DNA of 14,258 nucleotides from JBNKLG01 sp050292235 (GTDB lineage Bacteria; Pseudomonadota; Gammaproteobacteria; Chromatiales; Chromatiaceae), in NCBI GenBank assembly GCA_050292235.1, contig JBNKLG010000075.1:1-14258 (forward strand). Direction: 5' to 3'. Made by a program: the position numbers and the translations under genes. Of this stretch, positions 1 to 7,145 are shown piece by piece. The notes below the pieces were generated by a model. The model was not told the origin of the DNA and ran no database searches. It was given only the letters and a program-made list of their open reading frames with translations. How positions within the stretch are numbered: position 1 is the stretch's first letter; each line of letters opens with the position of its first letter.

Positions 1-155
1 CCGTCGTTGACGTTGGTGACGGTGAAGATCAGTTGGCTGATGTTCTGGCCGGACTCCACGGTGTCGATGCTGGCACCCGAGAACAGAGAGGCCGCTGCGC
101 CGCCTTCGGTGAAGGTGGGGTTGGAACCGGTTGCGGTGAGTGTGGGTTCATCGTT
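1..155 (-). repeat. Tandem surface repeat unit 3 (partial)
   Basis: Residues 1173 onward start with NDEPTLTATGSNP. The DNA of 1-155 matches 946-1100 at all but about five positions, an offset of 945 bases (315 codons). The copy continues beyond the window. Confidence 0.85.
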
Positions 156-3100
156 GACATTGGTCATGGCCACCGTGGAGGCCACTGATAGCGTTGCCGT
201 GTTGTCGTCCGCGCCGCCGTTGGCCCCCGAATCCACCAGTTGGGTGAGAGTGACGACGCGGTTATTGCTGTTGATGTCCGACTGGTCGTTGTCATACTGC
301 AGGCCGTCCACCAGGGTCTGGTAGTTGGCCGTGGTATCGGTTTTGGTGAGGGTGATCGTAGCCGTGGAACCCGACAGCGAGACCGAATAGCTGAAACTGC
401 CCCCTGTGGTGCCACTGTTGCCATTGGTCAGGGCCACGCTGGTGCCATCGATCAGCAGGAACTCGTTGCTGCCGCTGGCCACGTTGGTCACCGTCAGGGT
501 CATGGAGGCGATGTTCTGGCCCGACTCCACGGTCGAGATGGCGGTTCCTGAGAACAGGGTGACTGCCGAACCGCCTTCGATGAATGAGGGGTTCGAGCCC
601 GTTGCCGTCAGGGTCGGTTCGTCGTTGGCTGCCGTGACCGAGACGGTGGAGGCAATCGACAGGGTGGCGTTGGTGTCGTCACCACCGTTGGCCGTACCGC
701 CATCGTCCTTGACTGAGGTGATGGTGACCACCCGGTTTGAGGTGTCGGGGGTATCGCTGGCATTGCTGTAGGTCAGGTTGTCGATCAGGGTCTGGTAGTT
801 GGCGGCGGTGTCGGTTTTGGTGAGGGTGACGGTTGCCGTGGTGCTCACGATCGAGACCGAATATCCAAAACCGGAACCGGTTGAACCCGAGTTACCGTTG
901 GTCAGGGCCACGCTGGTGCCATCGATGCTGATGGTCTCATCGGCACCGTCGTTGACGTTGGTGACGGTGAAGATCAGTTGGCTGATGTTCTGGCCGGACT
1001 CCACGGTGTCGATGCTGGCACCTGAGAACAGAGAGGCCGCTGCGCCACCTTCGGTGAAGGTGGGGTTGGAACCGGTTGCGGTCAGGGTGGGTTCGTCGTT
1101 CACCGCCGTCAGCGAGACTGTGGCCGTGTCAGTGCCGGAATCCGTGCCGTCGTTGATGGTATAGGTCACGGTACGGTTCGATGTGCTGGGATCGTCGGAG
1201 ACATTGCTGAAGGTGATCGCCTGTGCCAGGGTCTGGGCATAGGCGCCGGTGATGTTGGCATTGAAGTTGATGCGCAGGATGTCGCTGCCGTTCACCGTGC
1301 CGTCATCGTTGGTGCCGCTGGTGTCCACCAGCGTACCCACGTTGGTACCGCTGATGCTCACCGTCGTGCCCGATAGGCCGACCGTCCCCGTGGTGTCCAG
1401 GGTCAGCCGGTCATTGGCGGTGCTGCCCGAAGTGATGGCCACCGACAGGTAGCCGTCATCCAGATCCGCGTCCACCCCGTCGGCATCGGCGATGGTAACC
1501 GACGAATCCACAGTCAAGGCAGAACCGCCTTCCGTATAAGTTGGCGTGCCATCGATATCAATGGTCGGGACGTTGTTGGGGGGGTCTCCTTGGGTGATCG
1601 CGAACACCACATCATAGGTAGGCTGGGATGCGATGCCATCAATATACATGATGCCGTCGGTATATCCGCTGTTAGAGGTGTAGGCAAGATCAATTTTATT
1701 GATGGGCGTGAATTCAAATGTATAGGTATTGCCGTTCGTCAGGTTGATGGTTGGGGTGATAGCGATGTCGGTCAAAATATAGCGGTTTCCGTCCATGGTT
1801 CCGGCCGTGTTGAATGCGGACACAGACTGGGTTCCCAACAGTGTTCCACCTGTTCCGCTGCCGTCGTAGACATTGAGGGTGACGGTTTCTCCGATCGGCA
1901 TATAGGCGGCCAGGGTGAGCGTATCGAAAGTGCCGGTCTTCGTCGCCGTAAACGACTGGGCAATGACGGCGGTTCCGCCTGTCCCTCCGTAGTAGGCGGC
2001 ATCTGACGCAGGGACATAGGACAGCACATCGGATGACGAGACAATCACCGCCACATCGCTGTTGCTTGACGTGCCGCCATCGCCGTCATTCACGGTCACA
2101 CGCACTGTGCGGCCGCCGGTGGTGGGGGCGGAGAGGTCGGTGTTTTCGTAGGTGATGGCTTCGGTCAGGGTTTGCGCCGTGGAAGCGGTGGCGCTGCTGT
2201 TAAAGTTGACCACCAGATCGTTGCCAGCGGCGATGTCGTTGCCCAGGGTGCCGATCACCGTGCCGCTCACCCTGACATTGGAGCCGGACGTGGTGCCGTC
2301 GAGCGAAACCGAGCCGGTGGTACTGAGGGACAGCACATCCTCTGCCGGGTCTTCGCCAGCGGTGATGGTCACGGTCAGGTTGCCGCCATCGAAATCGGTG
2401 GAGTCGCCGTCGGTGACGGTTGCTGAGGTGCCCTGGTCGATCAGCGTGGCGCTGTCGCCTTCGGTGTAGAGCAGGGTATCGCCATCCAGGTTGGCGATGG
2501 AGGGGGCGGCGTTGGAGGGCGTGCCGAAGTTTGCCACGACCATGTCGTCGATATAGGCGGCTTTCATGCCGAAGGCCAGGCTGCCCGTAATATACAGCTT
2601 GGTAATGCCGGTGAATCCCGACAGGGTTGCCGTTGTCCATTCACCGTTGTTGAGGGCGGAAGTGTCGTAGGTATCCCCCAGGTCAGAACTGATGGTGAAG
2701 ACATTGCCGTTGTAGTTAAGGTTCAGGATCTTTAGGGAGGTGACGTCGAAAGTGCCGCCACCGTCGATGTAGAAGGTCAGTTTTGTCTCTTTGAAGCCGG
2801 CGGTCGTCGCCAATGAAGTGGAGTTGACGCCGTCATAGGCCTGTGTGCTGTAGTCCTGACCGTCCACCACCAGGATATAGGAGCCGACGTTGAACTTTGC
2901 GTTGATCGATGCCGCGCCGTTGTAGGCGCCATAATCATTGACATCCTCAAAATCGATGGTGCCGGTGAAGGGTGCGAGCAGGTGGGTGAAATCCTTCAAT
3001 GCGGCTTCGCTGAACGGTACGTCAGCCTCGATATGCCCGCTGGCAACCTCGAGCTCCCAATCGCCGCCCAGATCCGCATGGCCCGTCAGATCATCCGAGG

Positions 3101-3671
3101 CGGCGATATCCGCGCCGGTCATATCGGCCAGGTTGTCGATAAAGTCTTGTCCTGTGCCGGAAGCAATCTCGCAGCCGTAGAGCAGAATATCGCCCCCTTC
3201 AGACAAGGCAGAGCCGATGATGCCCAGTTGCTCCCGGTACGCTTCCAGGTTATCCCCCGACAGGGTGGTGTCGCCCAGAACGACCGAGCTTTCGCTGCCG
3301 TGGGAGATGATATGGATGGCATCCAGATCGCTACGCCCTTCCAGGGCGCCGGCCATCTGGGCGATGGCATCGCCGGTGCCGTTCAGCAGGATGACCTCAA
3401 TATCCGGATCCAGCCCTGCCACCAGGGTTTCATACCCTTCGACGCTGGTATCGACAAAGGCGATCTCTCCGCCAGAGAGGGCGGTCGCCAGTTCGCTACT
3501 GTCGGCTTGGGCATCGGCTGTTCCTGTATCCGCTGTCGAGTCGCCGGTCTGCTCGACCAGCTCCGCGCCGGTGGCAATGCCCGCAGCATCGAACATGAAG
3601 CGGGGCTCCAGCATCATGGCGAGGGGCGGATGGGGAAGGGGAGTGCTTGACTGCGGTTTGCTTATGGCCAT
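1..3671 (-). CDS. Giant LEPR-motif/DUF4347 repeat surface protein (3' end outside window)
   Basis: The frame is open from an ATG at 3671 to the window edge: 1223 residues without a stop. GGGAG lies about 9 bases upstream of the start. Residues 21-24 are LEPR within MMLEPRFMFDAAG, the N-terminal signature of many giant secreted proteins. Residues about 69-215 match DUF4347: AFVD, HIISHG (His124), LLYGCEIA (Cys167), AASDDLTG and GGDWELE. A jelly-roll-like region follows at about 236-380. Next are Ig/cadherin-like domains opening with APSIANLDGD and PTIDIDGTPTYTEGG, separated by another sandwich domain at about 548-700. From residue 858 run tandem repeats of 157-158 residues. The protein is rich in T, S, N, D and G and poor in cysteine. 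No classical signal peptide is seen, so type I secretion is likely; the expected C-terminal signal lies outside the window. It probably acts as an adhesin or matrix protein (inference). Confidence 0.9.
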   Translation of the reverse strand, partial: MAISKPQSSTPLPHPPLAMMLEPRFMFDAAGIATGAELVEQTGDSTADTGTADAQADSSELATALSGGEIAFVDTSVEGYETLVAGLDPDIEVILLNGTGDAIAQMAGALEGRSDLDAIHIISHGSESSVVLGDTTLSGDNLEAYREQLGIIGSALSEGGDILLYGCEIASGTGQDFIDNLADMTGADIAASDDLTGHADLGGDWELEVASGHIEADVPFSEAALKDFTHLLAPFTGTIDFEDVNDYGAYNGAASINAKFNVGSYILVVDGQDYSTQAYDGVNSTSLATTAGFKETKLTFYIDGGGTFDVTSLKILNLNYNGNVFTISSDLGDTYDTSALNNGEWTTATLSGFTGITKLYITGSLAFGMKAAYIDDMVVANFGTPSNAAPSIANLDGDTLLYTEGDSATLIDQGTSATVTDGDSTDFDGGNLTVTITAGEDPAEDVLSLSTTGSVSLDGTTSGSNVRVSGTVIGTLGNDIAAGNDLVVNFNSSATASTAQTLTEAITYENTDLSAPTTGGRTVRVTVNDGDGGTSSNSDVAVIVSSSDVLSYVPASDAAYYGGTGGTAVIAQSFTATKTGTFDTLTLAAYMPIGETVTLNVYDGSGTGGTLLGTQSVSAFNTAGTMDGNRYILTDIAITPTINLTNGNTYTFEFTPINKIDLAYTSNSGYTDGIMYIDGIASQPTYDVVFAITQGDPPNNVPTIDIDGTPTYTEGGSALTVDSSVTIADADGVDADLDDGYLSVAITSGSTANDRLTLDTTGTVGLSGTTVSISGTNVGTLVDTSGTNDDGTVNGSDILRINFNANITGAYAQTLAQAITFSNVSDDPSTSNRTVTYTINDGTDSGTDTATVSLTAVNDEPTLTATGSNPTFTEGGAAASLFSGASIDTVESGQNISQLIFTVTNVNDGADETISIDGTSVALTNGNSGSTGSGFGYSVSIVSTTATVTLTKTDTAANYQTLIDNLTYSNASDTPDTSNRVVTITSVKDDGGTANGGDDTNATLSIASTVSVTAANDEPTLTATGSNPSFIEGGSAVTLFSGTAISTVESGQNIASMTLTVTNVASGSNEFLLIDGTSVALTNGNSGTTGGSFSYSVSLSGSTATITLTKTDTTANYQTLVDGLQYDNDQSDINSNNRVVTLTQLVDSGANGGADDNTATLSVASTVAMTNVNDEPTLTATGSNPTFTEGGAAASLFSGASIDTVESGQNISQLIFTVTNVND
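156..626 (-). repeat. Tandem surface repeat unit 2 (157 aa)
   Basis: This is residues 1016-1172. It opens with NDEPTLTATGSNP like its neighbours and keeps TVESGQNI, IDGTSVALTNGNSG and YQTLVDGLQYDN. It differs at many positions, for example SFIEGGSAVTLFSG where units 1 and 3 have TFTEGGAAASLFSG. It is one codon shorter than unit 1. Confidence 0.85.
627..1100 (-). repeat. Tandem surface repeat unit 1 (158 aa)
   Basis: This is residues 858-1015 of the giant surface protein. The unit opens with NDEPTLTATGSNP, continues with TFTEGGAAASLFSG, TVESGQNIS and IDGTSVALTNGNSG, and ends with a YQTLIDNLTYSNAS segment and a beta strand before the next NDEPTL. It is a cadherin/Ig-like beta-sandwich repeat. 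Over the part available for comparison it is nearly identical to unit 3 and clearly more diverged from unit 2. Confidence 0.85.
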
Positions 3672-3690
3672 GATGATATCTCCCACATGT

Positions 3691-4530
3691 TTACTGCGTT
3701 GATTCGGCTCGACTGGCGGTAATGACGTTGGCCCGGCTGGCCTTGAGGTCGCGCCAGAAATCCATTTCCTTGAACTTTTCAAACAGGTCGGGCGGCAGGA
3801 TGGTTTGTCTCGGCTCGAAGCTCACCTTGCGCCGTACCTTGTGCAGGCCCTTGACCCCCAGGGCCTGGTCAAACTCTTCGGCGTCGTATTCGACGTTGTC
3901 GAAATCATGGTCCTCGTACCAGGATTCGCCGACAAATTCGTAGACCAGGCGCAGCACCTTTTCCGGTGCGCGGGCCAGCAGGTCATAATCGATGATCAGC
4001 AGAGAGTCGGCCTGTTCGCCGTAATAGGCCTCTTTCAGGGCAGTCCAGGGGAACCCCACCAGCCGGTCCCGGCGCGCCAGGGCCTCTACTCGCGCATAGA
4101 CCGTGCTCCGGCCATCGGGCGGAAACAGGCGGGTGTTTTCGAAAGGGTTGGAGCGATAGAGACGCTCGATGCTGTCCATGATCCAGGGCACGTCACGCAC
4201 ACAGGCGATGACCTTGGCCTGGGGGAAGAGTTCGCGGATCAGCGGCATGCGGGCGCACCAGCCTCGGTTGGTGTCGAAGATCACCGCTTTGTCCGTGGCC
4301 CAGGCGTAGTAGGCCTCGAACAGGGCGCGGAGCACGACGGGGCGCTGGAACTCCTGCATCATCAGAGAGACCTCGGACCCGGCGCTCATGATCTCCAGGT
4401 TGGCGGCAACCAGGGAGTGCAGGCCGCTGGACATGTCGGCGTGGAAGCGTGGATTTTGGCGTAAAAGGGCACCTAACAGGGTGGATCCAGAGCGGGGGAG
4501 GCCGGAGATGAAGTGCAGTGTCCAATCCAT
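3691..4530 (-). CDS. Sulfotransferase family protein
   Basis: This 279-residue protein has the P-loop-like 5'-phosphosulfate-binding motif GLPRSGSTLL at residues 10-19. A 3'-phosphate-binding segment, VIACVRDVPWIMDS, carries Arg112 and Ser120. Both are hallmarks of PAPS-dependent sulfotransferases (Sulfotransfer_3 type), and the length is normal for the family. It would transfer a sulfuryl group from PAPS to a hydroxyl or amino group of a glycan, lipid, peptide or small molecule; the acceptor cannot be read from the sequence. No signal peptide or membrane segment is seen, so it is probably cytoplasmic. The ATG at 4530 is preceded by GAAGGTAG at about 7 bases. Its stop lies 19 bases before the start of the giant surface protein, so the two are probably co-transcribed and the surface protein or its glycan may be the target (inference). 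Confidence 0.85.
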   Translation of the reverse strand: MDWTLHFISGLPRSGSTLLGALLRQNPRFHADMSSGLHSLVAANLEIMSAGSEVSLMMQEFQRPVVLRALFEAYYAWATDKAVIFDTNRGWCARMPLIRELFPQAKVIACVRDVPWIMDSIERLYRSNPFENTRLFPPDGRSTVYARVEALARRDRLVGFPWTALKEAYYGEQADSLLIIDYDLLARAPEKVLRLVYEFVGESWYEDHDFDNVEYDAEEFDQALGVKGLHKVRRKVSFEPRQTILPPDLFEKFKEMDFWRDLKASRANVITASRAESTQ

Positions 4531-4591
4531 AGTCTACCTTCACCCGCCCCTTAACTTTTAATAACCTATAGGAATTCTAGCAAAATAAATC

Positions 4592-4614
4592 GCTCTCCGC
4601 CTACTGCCGAGAGC
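4592..4614. promoter_or_regulatory. Hairpin in divergent intergenic region
   Basis: GCTCTC (4592-4597) and GAGAGC (4609-4614) form a perfect 6-base-pair stem around an 11-base loop. It is the first of several inverted repeats between the sulfotransferase and the tail-collar genes. Its role is unknown. Confidence 0.35.
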
Positions 4615-4623
4615 AAGGGATCT

Positions 4624-4687
4624 GCCCGGCCTCGAATCAATCTTTACTCTGAGATTTGAAAGAAATGCCGGGCTCCAAAGAAGCCCG
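4624..4687. promoter_or_regulatory. Long stem-loop with a competing downstream hairpin
   Basis: GCCCGGC (4624-4630) pairs perfectly with GCCGGGC (4667-4673). Inside, TCAATCT can pair with AGATTTGA with one bulge, giving a structured element of about 50 bases. The right arm also pairs as CGGGCT (4669-4674) with AGCCCG (4682-4687) across a 7-base loop, so the two foldings exclude each other. No T-run follows, so it is not a simple terminator. It could be a structured leader of the plus-strand genes or a protein-binding site on DNA. No upstream promoter was recognised. Confidence 0.4.
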
Positions 4688-4697
4688 ACAACGCATC

Positions 4698-4726
4698 TTG
4701 ACAACCACTGACGGGGCTACTACGTT
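4698..4726 (+). promoter_or_regulatory. Candidate sigma-70 promoter for tail-collar genes
   Basis: A perfect -35 box TTGACA (4698-4703) is followed after 17 bases by TACGTT (4721-4726), a weak -10 matching 3 of 6 positions. It would give a leader of about 70 bases before the first tail-collar gene. The assignment rests mainly on the -35 box. Confidence 0.3.
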
Positions 4727-4739
4727 GGTATTTAACGCT

Positions 4740-4760
4740 TGACGGGGTCCAAACCCGTCA
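4740..4760 (+). promoter_or_regulatory. Leader hairpin upstream of first tail-collar gene
   Basis: TGACGGG (4740-4746) and CCCGTCA (4754-4760) form a 7-base-pair stem with the 7-base loop GTCCAAA. It lies between the candidate promoter and the start codon, 43 bases upstream of the ATG. A direct repeat of TGACGGGG occurs at 4709 and 4740. It may affect mRNA stability or bind a regulator. Confidence 0.35.
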
Positions 4761-4803
4761 TACAGCAAGCGTTTTCTGGACACGGACATTTAAGGAAAAA
4801 TCC

Positions 4804-5529
4804 ATGATGAAACCCGCCCTCACTTCCCTCCTTTCCGGTGCAGTCAAGGCTGCACTGGCTACTGCCATTCTGGGGATGCCATTTGGCCCGGCCCAGGCCT
4901 GTCCTGATGAACCGTACACTGGCACCATCTGCTTTACCGGTGCTAACTTCTGTCCCTCCGACTACTACTACGAGGCCGCTGGCCAGCTCATCTCCATCAA
5001 ACAAAACCCGGCGCTCTACTCGCTGTTGGGGACGAGCTTTGGCGGTGACGGCGTGAACACCTTTGGCTTGCCCGACCTTCGCGCCCGCATGCCGGTGGCC
5101 TACGGCGCGTCACCCGGGACCCTGGATCAGACCATGGGGCTGAAAACCGGAACCGACGCCAGGAGCCTGACGCTGGCCAATCTGTCTGGCCATACCCACA
5201 ACGCCACCTTCGACGCCAGCAAGGCCGGCGGCCTGACCGCCAAGGTTACCCTGACTGCCGAGGGCTCGGCTGGAGAGGTAGCGACCCCGACCTCGGCAAC
5301 CTGGCTGGCTGGTGCGACGAAAAGTGGTACCGCAGTCCCCATGTGGACCGGAGACAGCGCCTCCACCGCCGTTTTGAACGGGCTGACGGTTGCCATCAAC
5401 GGCAGCCTCACGGGTGGCAAGGTGACCAACGCCACCACGGGTGCCAACCAGTCGTTTACCACCCTTCCGCCGCAGGTGGGGCTGACCGCGTGCATCGCCT
5501 TCACCGGCACCTATCCGCCGCGCCCCTGA
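4804..5529 (+). CDS. Secreted phage tail-collar domain protein, copy 1 (MdpB-like)
   Basis: This 241-residue protein has a Sec signal peptide of about 32 residues ending GPAQA, with Cys33 as the first mature residue. A tail-collar domain follows (about 37-100): YTGTICFTGANFCP, LYSLLGTSFGGDG, NTFGLPDLRARMPV. Residues LSGHTH give the HxH motif that binds metal in trimeric phage tail-fibre tips. The C-terminal half is rich in small residues and ends LPPQVGLTACIAFTGTYPPRP-like, with Cys230. Cysteines 33, 43, 50 and 230 could form two disulfides outside the cytoplasm. The family is COG4675 (microcystin-dependent-protein-like), whose cellular role is poorly known. The start is supported by AAGGA 8 bases upstream. 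It is first of three tandem paralogues. No capsid, baseplate or lysis gene is nearby, so this is not a prophage remnant. Confidence 0.85.
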   Translation: MMKPALTSLLSGAVKAALATAILGMPFGPAQACPDEPYTGTICFTGANFCPSDYYYEAAGQLISIKQNPALYSLLGTSFGGDGVNTFGLPDLRARMPVAYGASPGTLDQTMGLKTGTDARSLTLANLSGHTHNATFDASKAGGLTAKVTLTAEGSAGEVATPTSATWLAGATKSGTAVPMWTGDSASTAVLNGLTVAINGSLTGGKVTNATTGANQSFTTLPPQVGLTACIAFTGTYPPRP

Positions 5530-5591
5530 ACCGTCCTGGTCCAAGCCCTTTTGCCCGCCAACGGGTGTTTCCATCGATTTGGAGAACAGAT

Positions 5592-6329
5592 ATGACAGAG
5601 ATTGTCCCTTTGCTGCGGAGGCCGTCGGTCACCGCCCTGGTACTGACCATCGGCCTGGTATCCGGCCCTGTGGACCCGGCCTTCGCCTGCGCCCCCGACG
5701 CCTACATCGGCTCGGTCTGCATGACCGCTGCCAGCTACTGCCCGGCGGGCTTCGCCACCCTGAGCTCCTATAACCAGTTGGTGCCCGTTGATGAGGCCCA
5801 GGCTCTCTTCGCCCTGTTGGGGACGACCTATGGCGGTGACGCCCGCACCAACTTCGGTCTGCCAGCCATGGGCGGGCGGACACCGGTCGGCTCCGGCAGT
5901 GGCCCGGGATTGACACCCTATTTTCTGGGACAGTATCCCGGGCGCGATATGGTCACCCTTGATGCGGCGCAGCTGCCGGCGCATACCCATACGGCCAGTT
6001 TCAGTACCGACACGACGGGCGTTTCCGCCACCGCCGGGCTGGAGGCGAGCACTGCGTCCAATGGAGCGGCAACCCCTACCAATGGCGCCTATCTGGGCGT
6101 TTTGAAAAAAGGCCGTGGTGACCCGGGAAATGCCTGGACCGGCACCACCCCCAGCCATCCCATCGAGGTGCAAGGGGTGAGCGCCACCGTCAGTGGCGGT
6201 TTTGTCGCCGGGCAGGTGATCAACGGCGACAGCGGCGGTGGCCAGTCCTTCTATATCTCGTCACCCCGGCAGGCGATACGCTTCTGCATCAACGTCGGTG
6301 GCGTCTGGCCGCCCCGTCCGAGCAATTGA
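5592..6329 (+). CDS. Secreted phage tail-collar domain protein, copy 2
   Basis: This 245-residue paralogue follows copy 1 after 62 bases. The frame is open further upstream, to 5343, but the ATG at 5592 is chosen because GGAGA lies 6 bases before it and a signal peptide (residues 1-32, ending DPAFA) follows at once. The mature chain starts at Cys33, with Cys43 and Cys50 at the same spacing as in copy 1. The collar domain shows LFALLGTTYGGDA, NFGLPAMGGRTPVG and LPAHTH. The end is IRFCINVGGVWPPRPSN, with Cys232. Extracytoplasmic location and disulfides are likely. It is probably in one operon with copies 1 and 3. The function is not established. Confidence 0.85.
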   Translation: MTEIVPLLRRPSVTALVLTIGLVSGPVDPAFACAPDAYIGSVCMTAASYCPAGFATLSSYNQLVPVDEAQALFALLGTTYGGDARTNFGLPAMGGRTPVGSGSGPGLTPYFLGQYPGRDMVTLDAAQLPAHTHTASFSTDTTGVSATAGLEASTASNGAATPTNGAYLGVLKKGRGDPGNAWTGTTPSHPIEVQGVSATVSGGFVAGQVINGDSGGGQSFYISSPRQAIRFCINVGGVWPPRPSN

Positions 6330-6387
6330 GGCCCTGCCGTTTGGCGTTTGAATGCGCGCATCGCACATCGTAACTGGAGAGACTTTC

Positions 6388-7101
6388 ATGACCACGAAAT
6401 CCCGCCTTCTGTCAGCTGCTGCCCTGATGGTGACCACTTTCGTCGCCGCCATCCCGGCCAGCGCCTGTAGTCAGTACCCCAATATCGGCTCGATCTGCTT
6501 CACCGCTGCTGCTTACTGTCCCGACGGCTATCTGCCGCTCAATGGGGTCAATCTGCCGGTCGCCGACTATCAACCCCTCTATTCGCTGTTGGGCAACGCC
6601 TTCGGCGGTCACGGCTACACCGATTTCAATCTGCCCGACATGCGCGGCCGTTCGCCGGTCGGCGTTGGGGTCGCGCCTCCCAACACCGGCCCCCTCTACC
6701 CGGTAACACTCGGCCTGCAACGCGGTACTGAGACACATACGCTGACCACCAGCGAAATGCCTGCTCACACCCACGTCGCCGCCTTCGAAGGCATTCCGGG
6801 CCCGCTCACCGCCACCGCCGAGTTCAAGGCCTCGACCGTGGAAGGAACCAGCAATGTGCCCTCTGCGGCGACGCCCTATCTGGCCGCTGTCGCCGGGGGC
6901 GGTACGATCTATGTCACCAACCCCGGCACCGCGATAACCCCTGCCAAGGGGGCATCCGTTGCCCTGTCGCCAGGATCCGGTGGCGCTGGAGCGGTGACGA
7001 ACGCAAACACCGGCCAAAGCCAGCCTTTCAACCTCCGTCCACCGCAGACGGTGCTGACTGCCTGCATCGCCAACAGGGGCGTCTATCCGCCGCGTCCGTA
7101 G
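6388..7101 (+). CDS. Secreted phage tail-collar domain protein, copy 3
   Basis: This 237-residue paralogue starts 58 bases after copy 2. An in-frame ATG at 6352 would add 12 residues, but the ATG at 6388 has TGGAGA 7 bases upstream and begins a clean signal peptide (MTTKSRLL to IPASA). The mature chain opens with Cys27, followed by Cys37 and Cys44, the same C-x9-C-x6-C pattern as copies 1 and 2. Collar motifs are LYSLLGNAFGGHG, FNLPDMRGRSPVG and MPAHTH. The tail is LTACIANRGVYPPRP with Cys226. It is the last gene of the plus-strand cluster and converges on the NlpC/P60-like gene 21 bases away. The three copies might form a heterotrimer, since tail-collar domains trimerise in phage fibres (inference). 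Confidence 0.85.
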   Translation: MTTKSRLLSAAALMVTTFVAAIPASACSQYPNIGSICFTAAAYCPDGYLPLNGVNLPVADYQPLYSLLGNAFGGHGYTDFNLPDMRGRSPVGVGVAPPNTGPLYPVTLGLQRGTETHTLTTSEMPAHTHVAAFEGIPGPLTATAEFKASTVEGTSNVPSAATPYLAAVAGGGTIYVTNPGTAITPAKGASVALSPGSGGAGAVTNANTGQSQPFNLRPPQTVLTACIANRGVYPPRP

Positions 7102-7112
7102 TGGTGGGGTTG

Positions 7113-7145
7113 CGGCGGGCCGTCAGGGATGGCCAAAGCCCGCCG
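7113..7145. terminator. GC-rich hairpin between convergent genes
   Basis: CGGCGGGC (7113-7120) and GCCCGCCG (7138-7145) form a perfect 8-base-pair GC stem with a 17-base loop, placed where the tail-collar cluster and the NlpC/P60-like gene converge. It overlaps the last codons and stop of the minus-strand gene. No clear T-run follows on either strand, so it is at best a weak or Rho-assisted bidirectional terminator. Confidence 0.35.

Noticed and set aside
1..1100. CRISPR or DNA-level satellite array
   Set aside because: The repeats are 471-474 bases, in frame, and encode a recognisable domain, so they are protein repeats.
3805..4464. 219-codon plus-strand frame
   Set aside because: Antisense to the sulfotransferase, which has both cofactor-binding motifs. 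No start signal or domain.
4624..4687. Rho-independent terminator
   Set aside because: The stems are GC-rich but no run of T follows on either strand, and the position upstream of the tail-collar genes does not suit a terminator.
5343..5591. 83-codon N-terminal extension of tail-collar copy 2
   Set aside because: It overlaps the end of copy 1 in another frame and reads as low-complexity R/H/Q. The ATG at 5592 has a good ribosome site and directly precedes a signal peptide.
4804..7101. Prophage or tailocin remnant
   Set aside because: Tail-collar domains alone suggest phage, but each protein has a Sec signal peptide and no tail, baseplate, lysis, integrase or attachment sequence is present.
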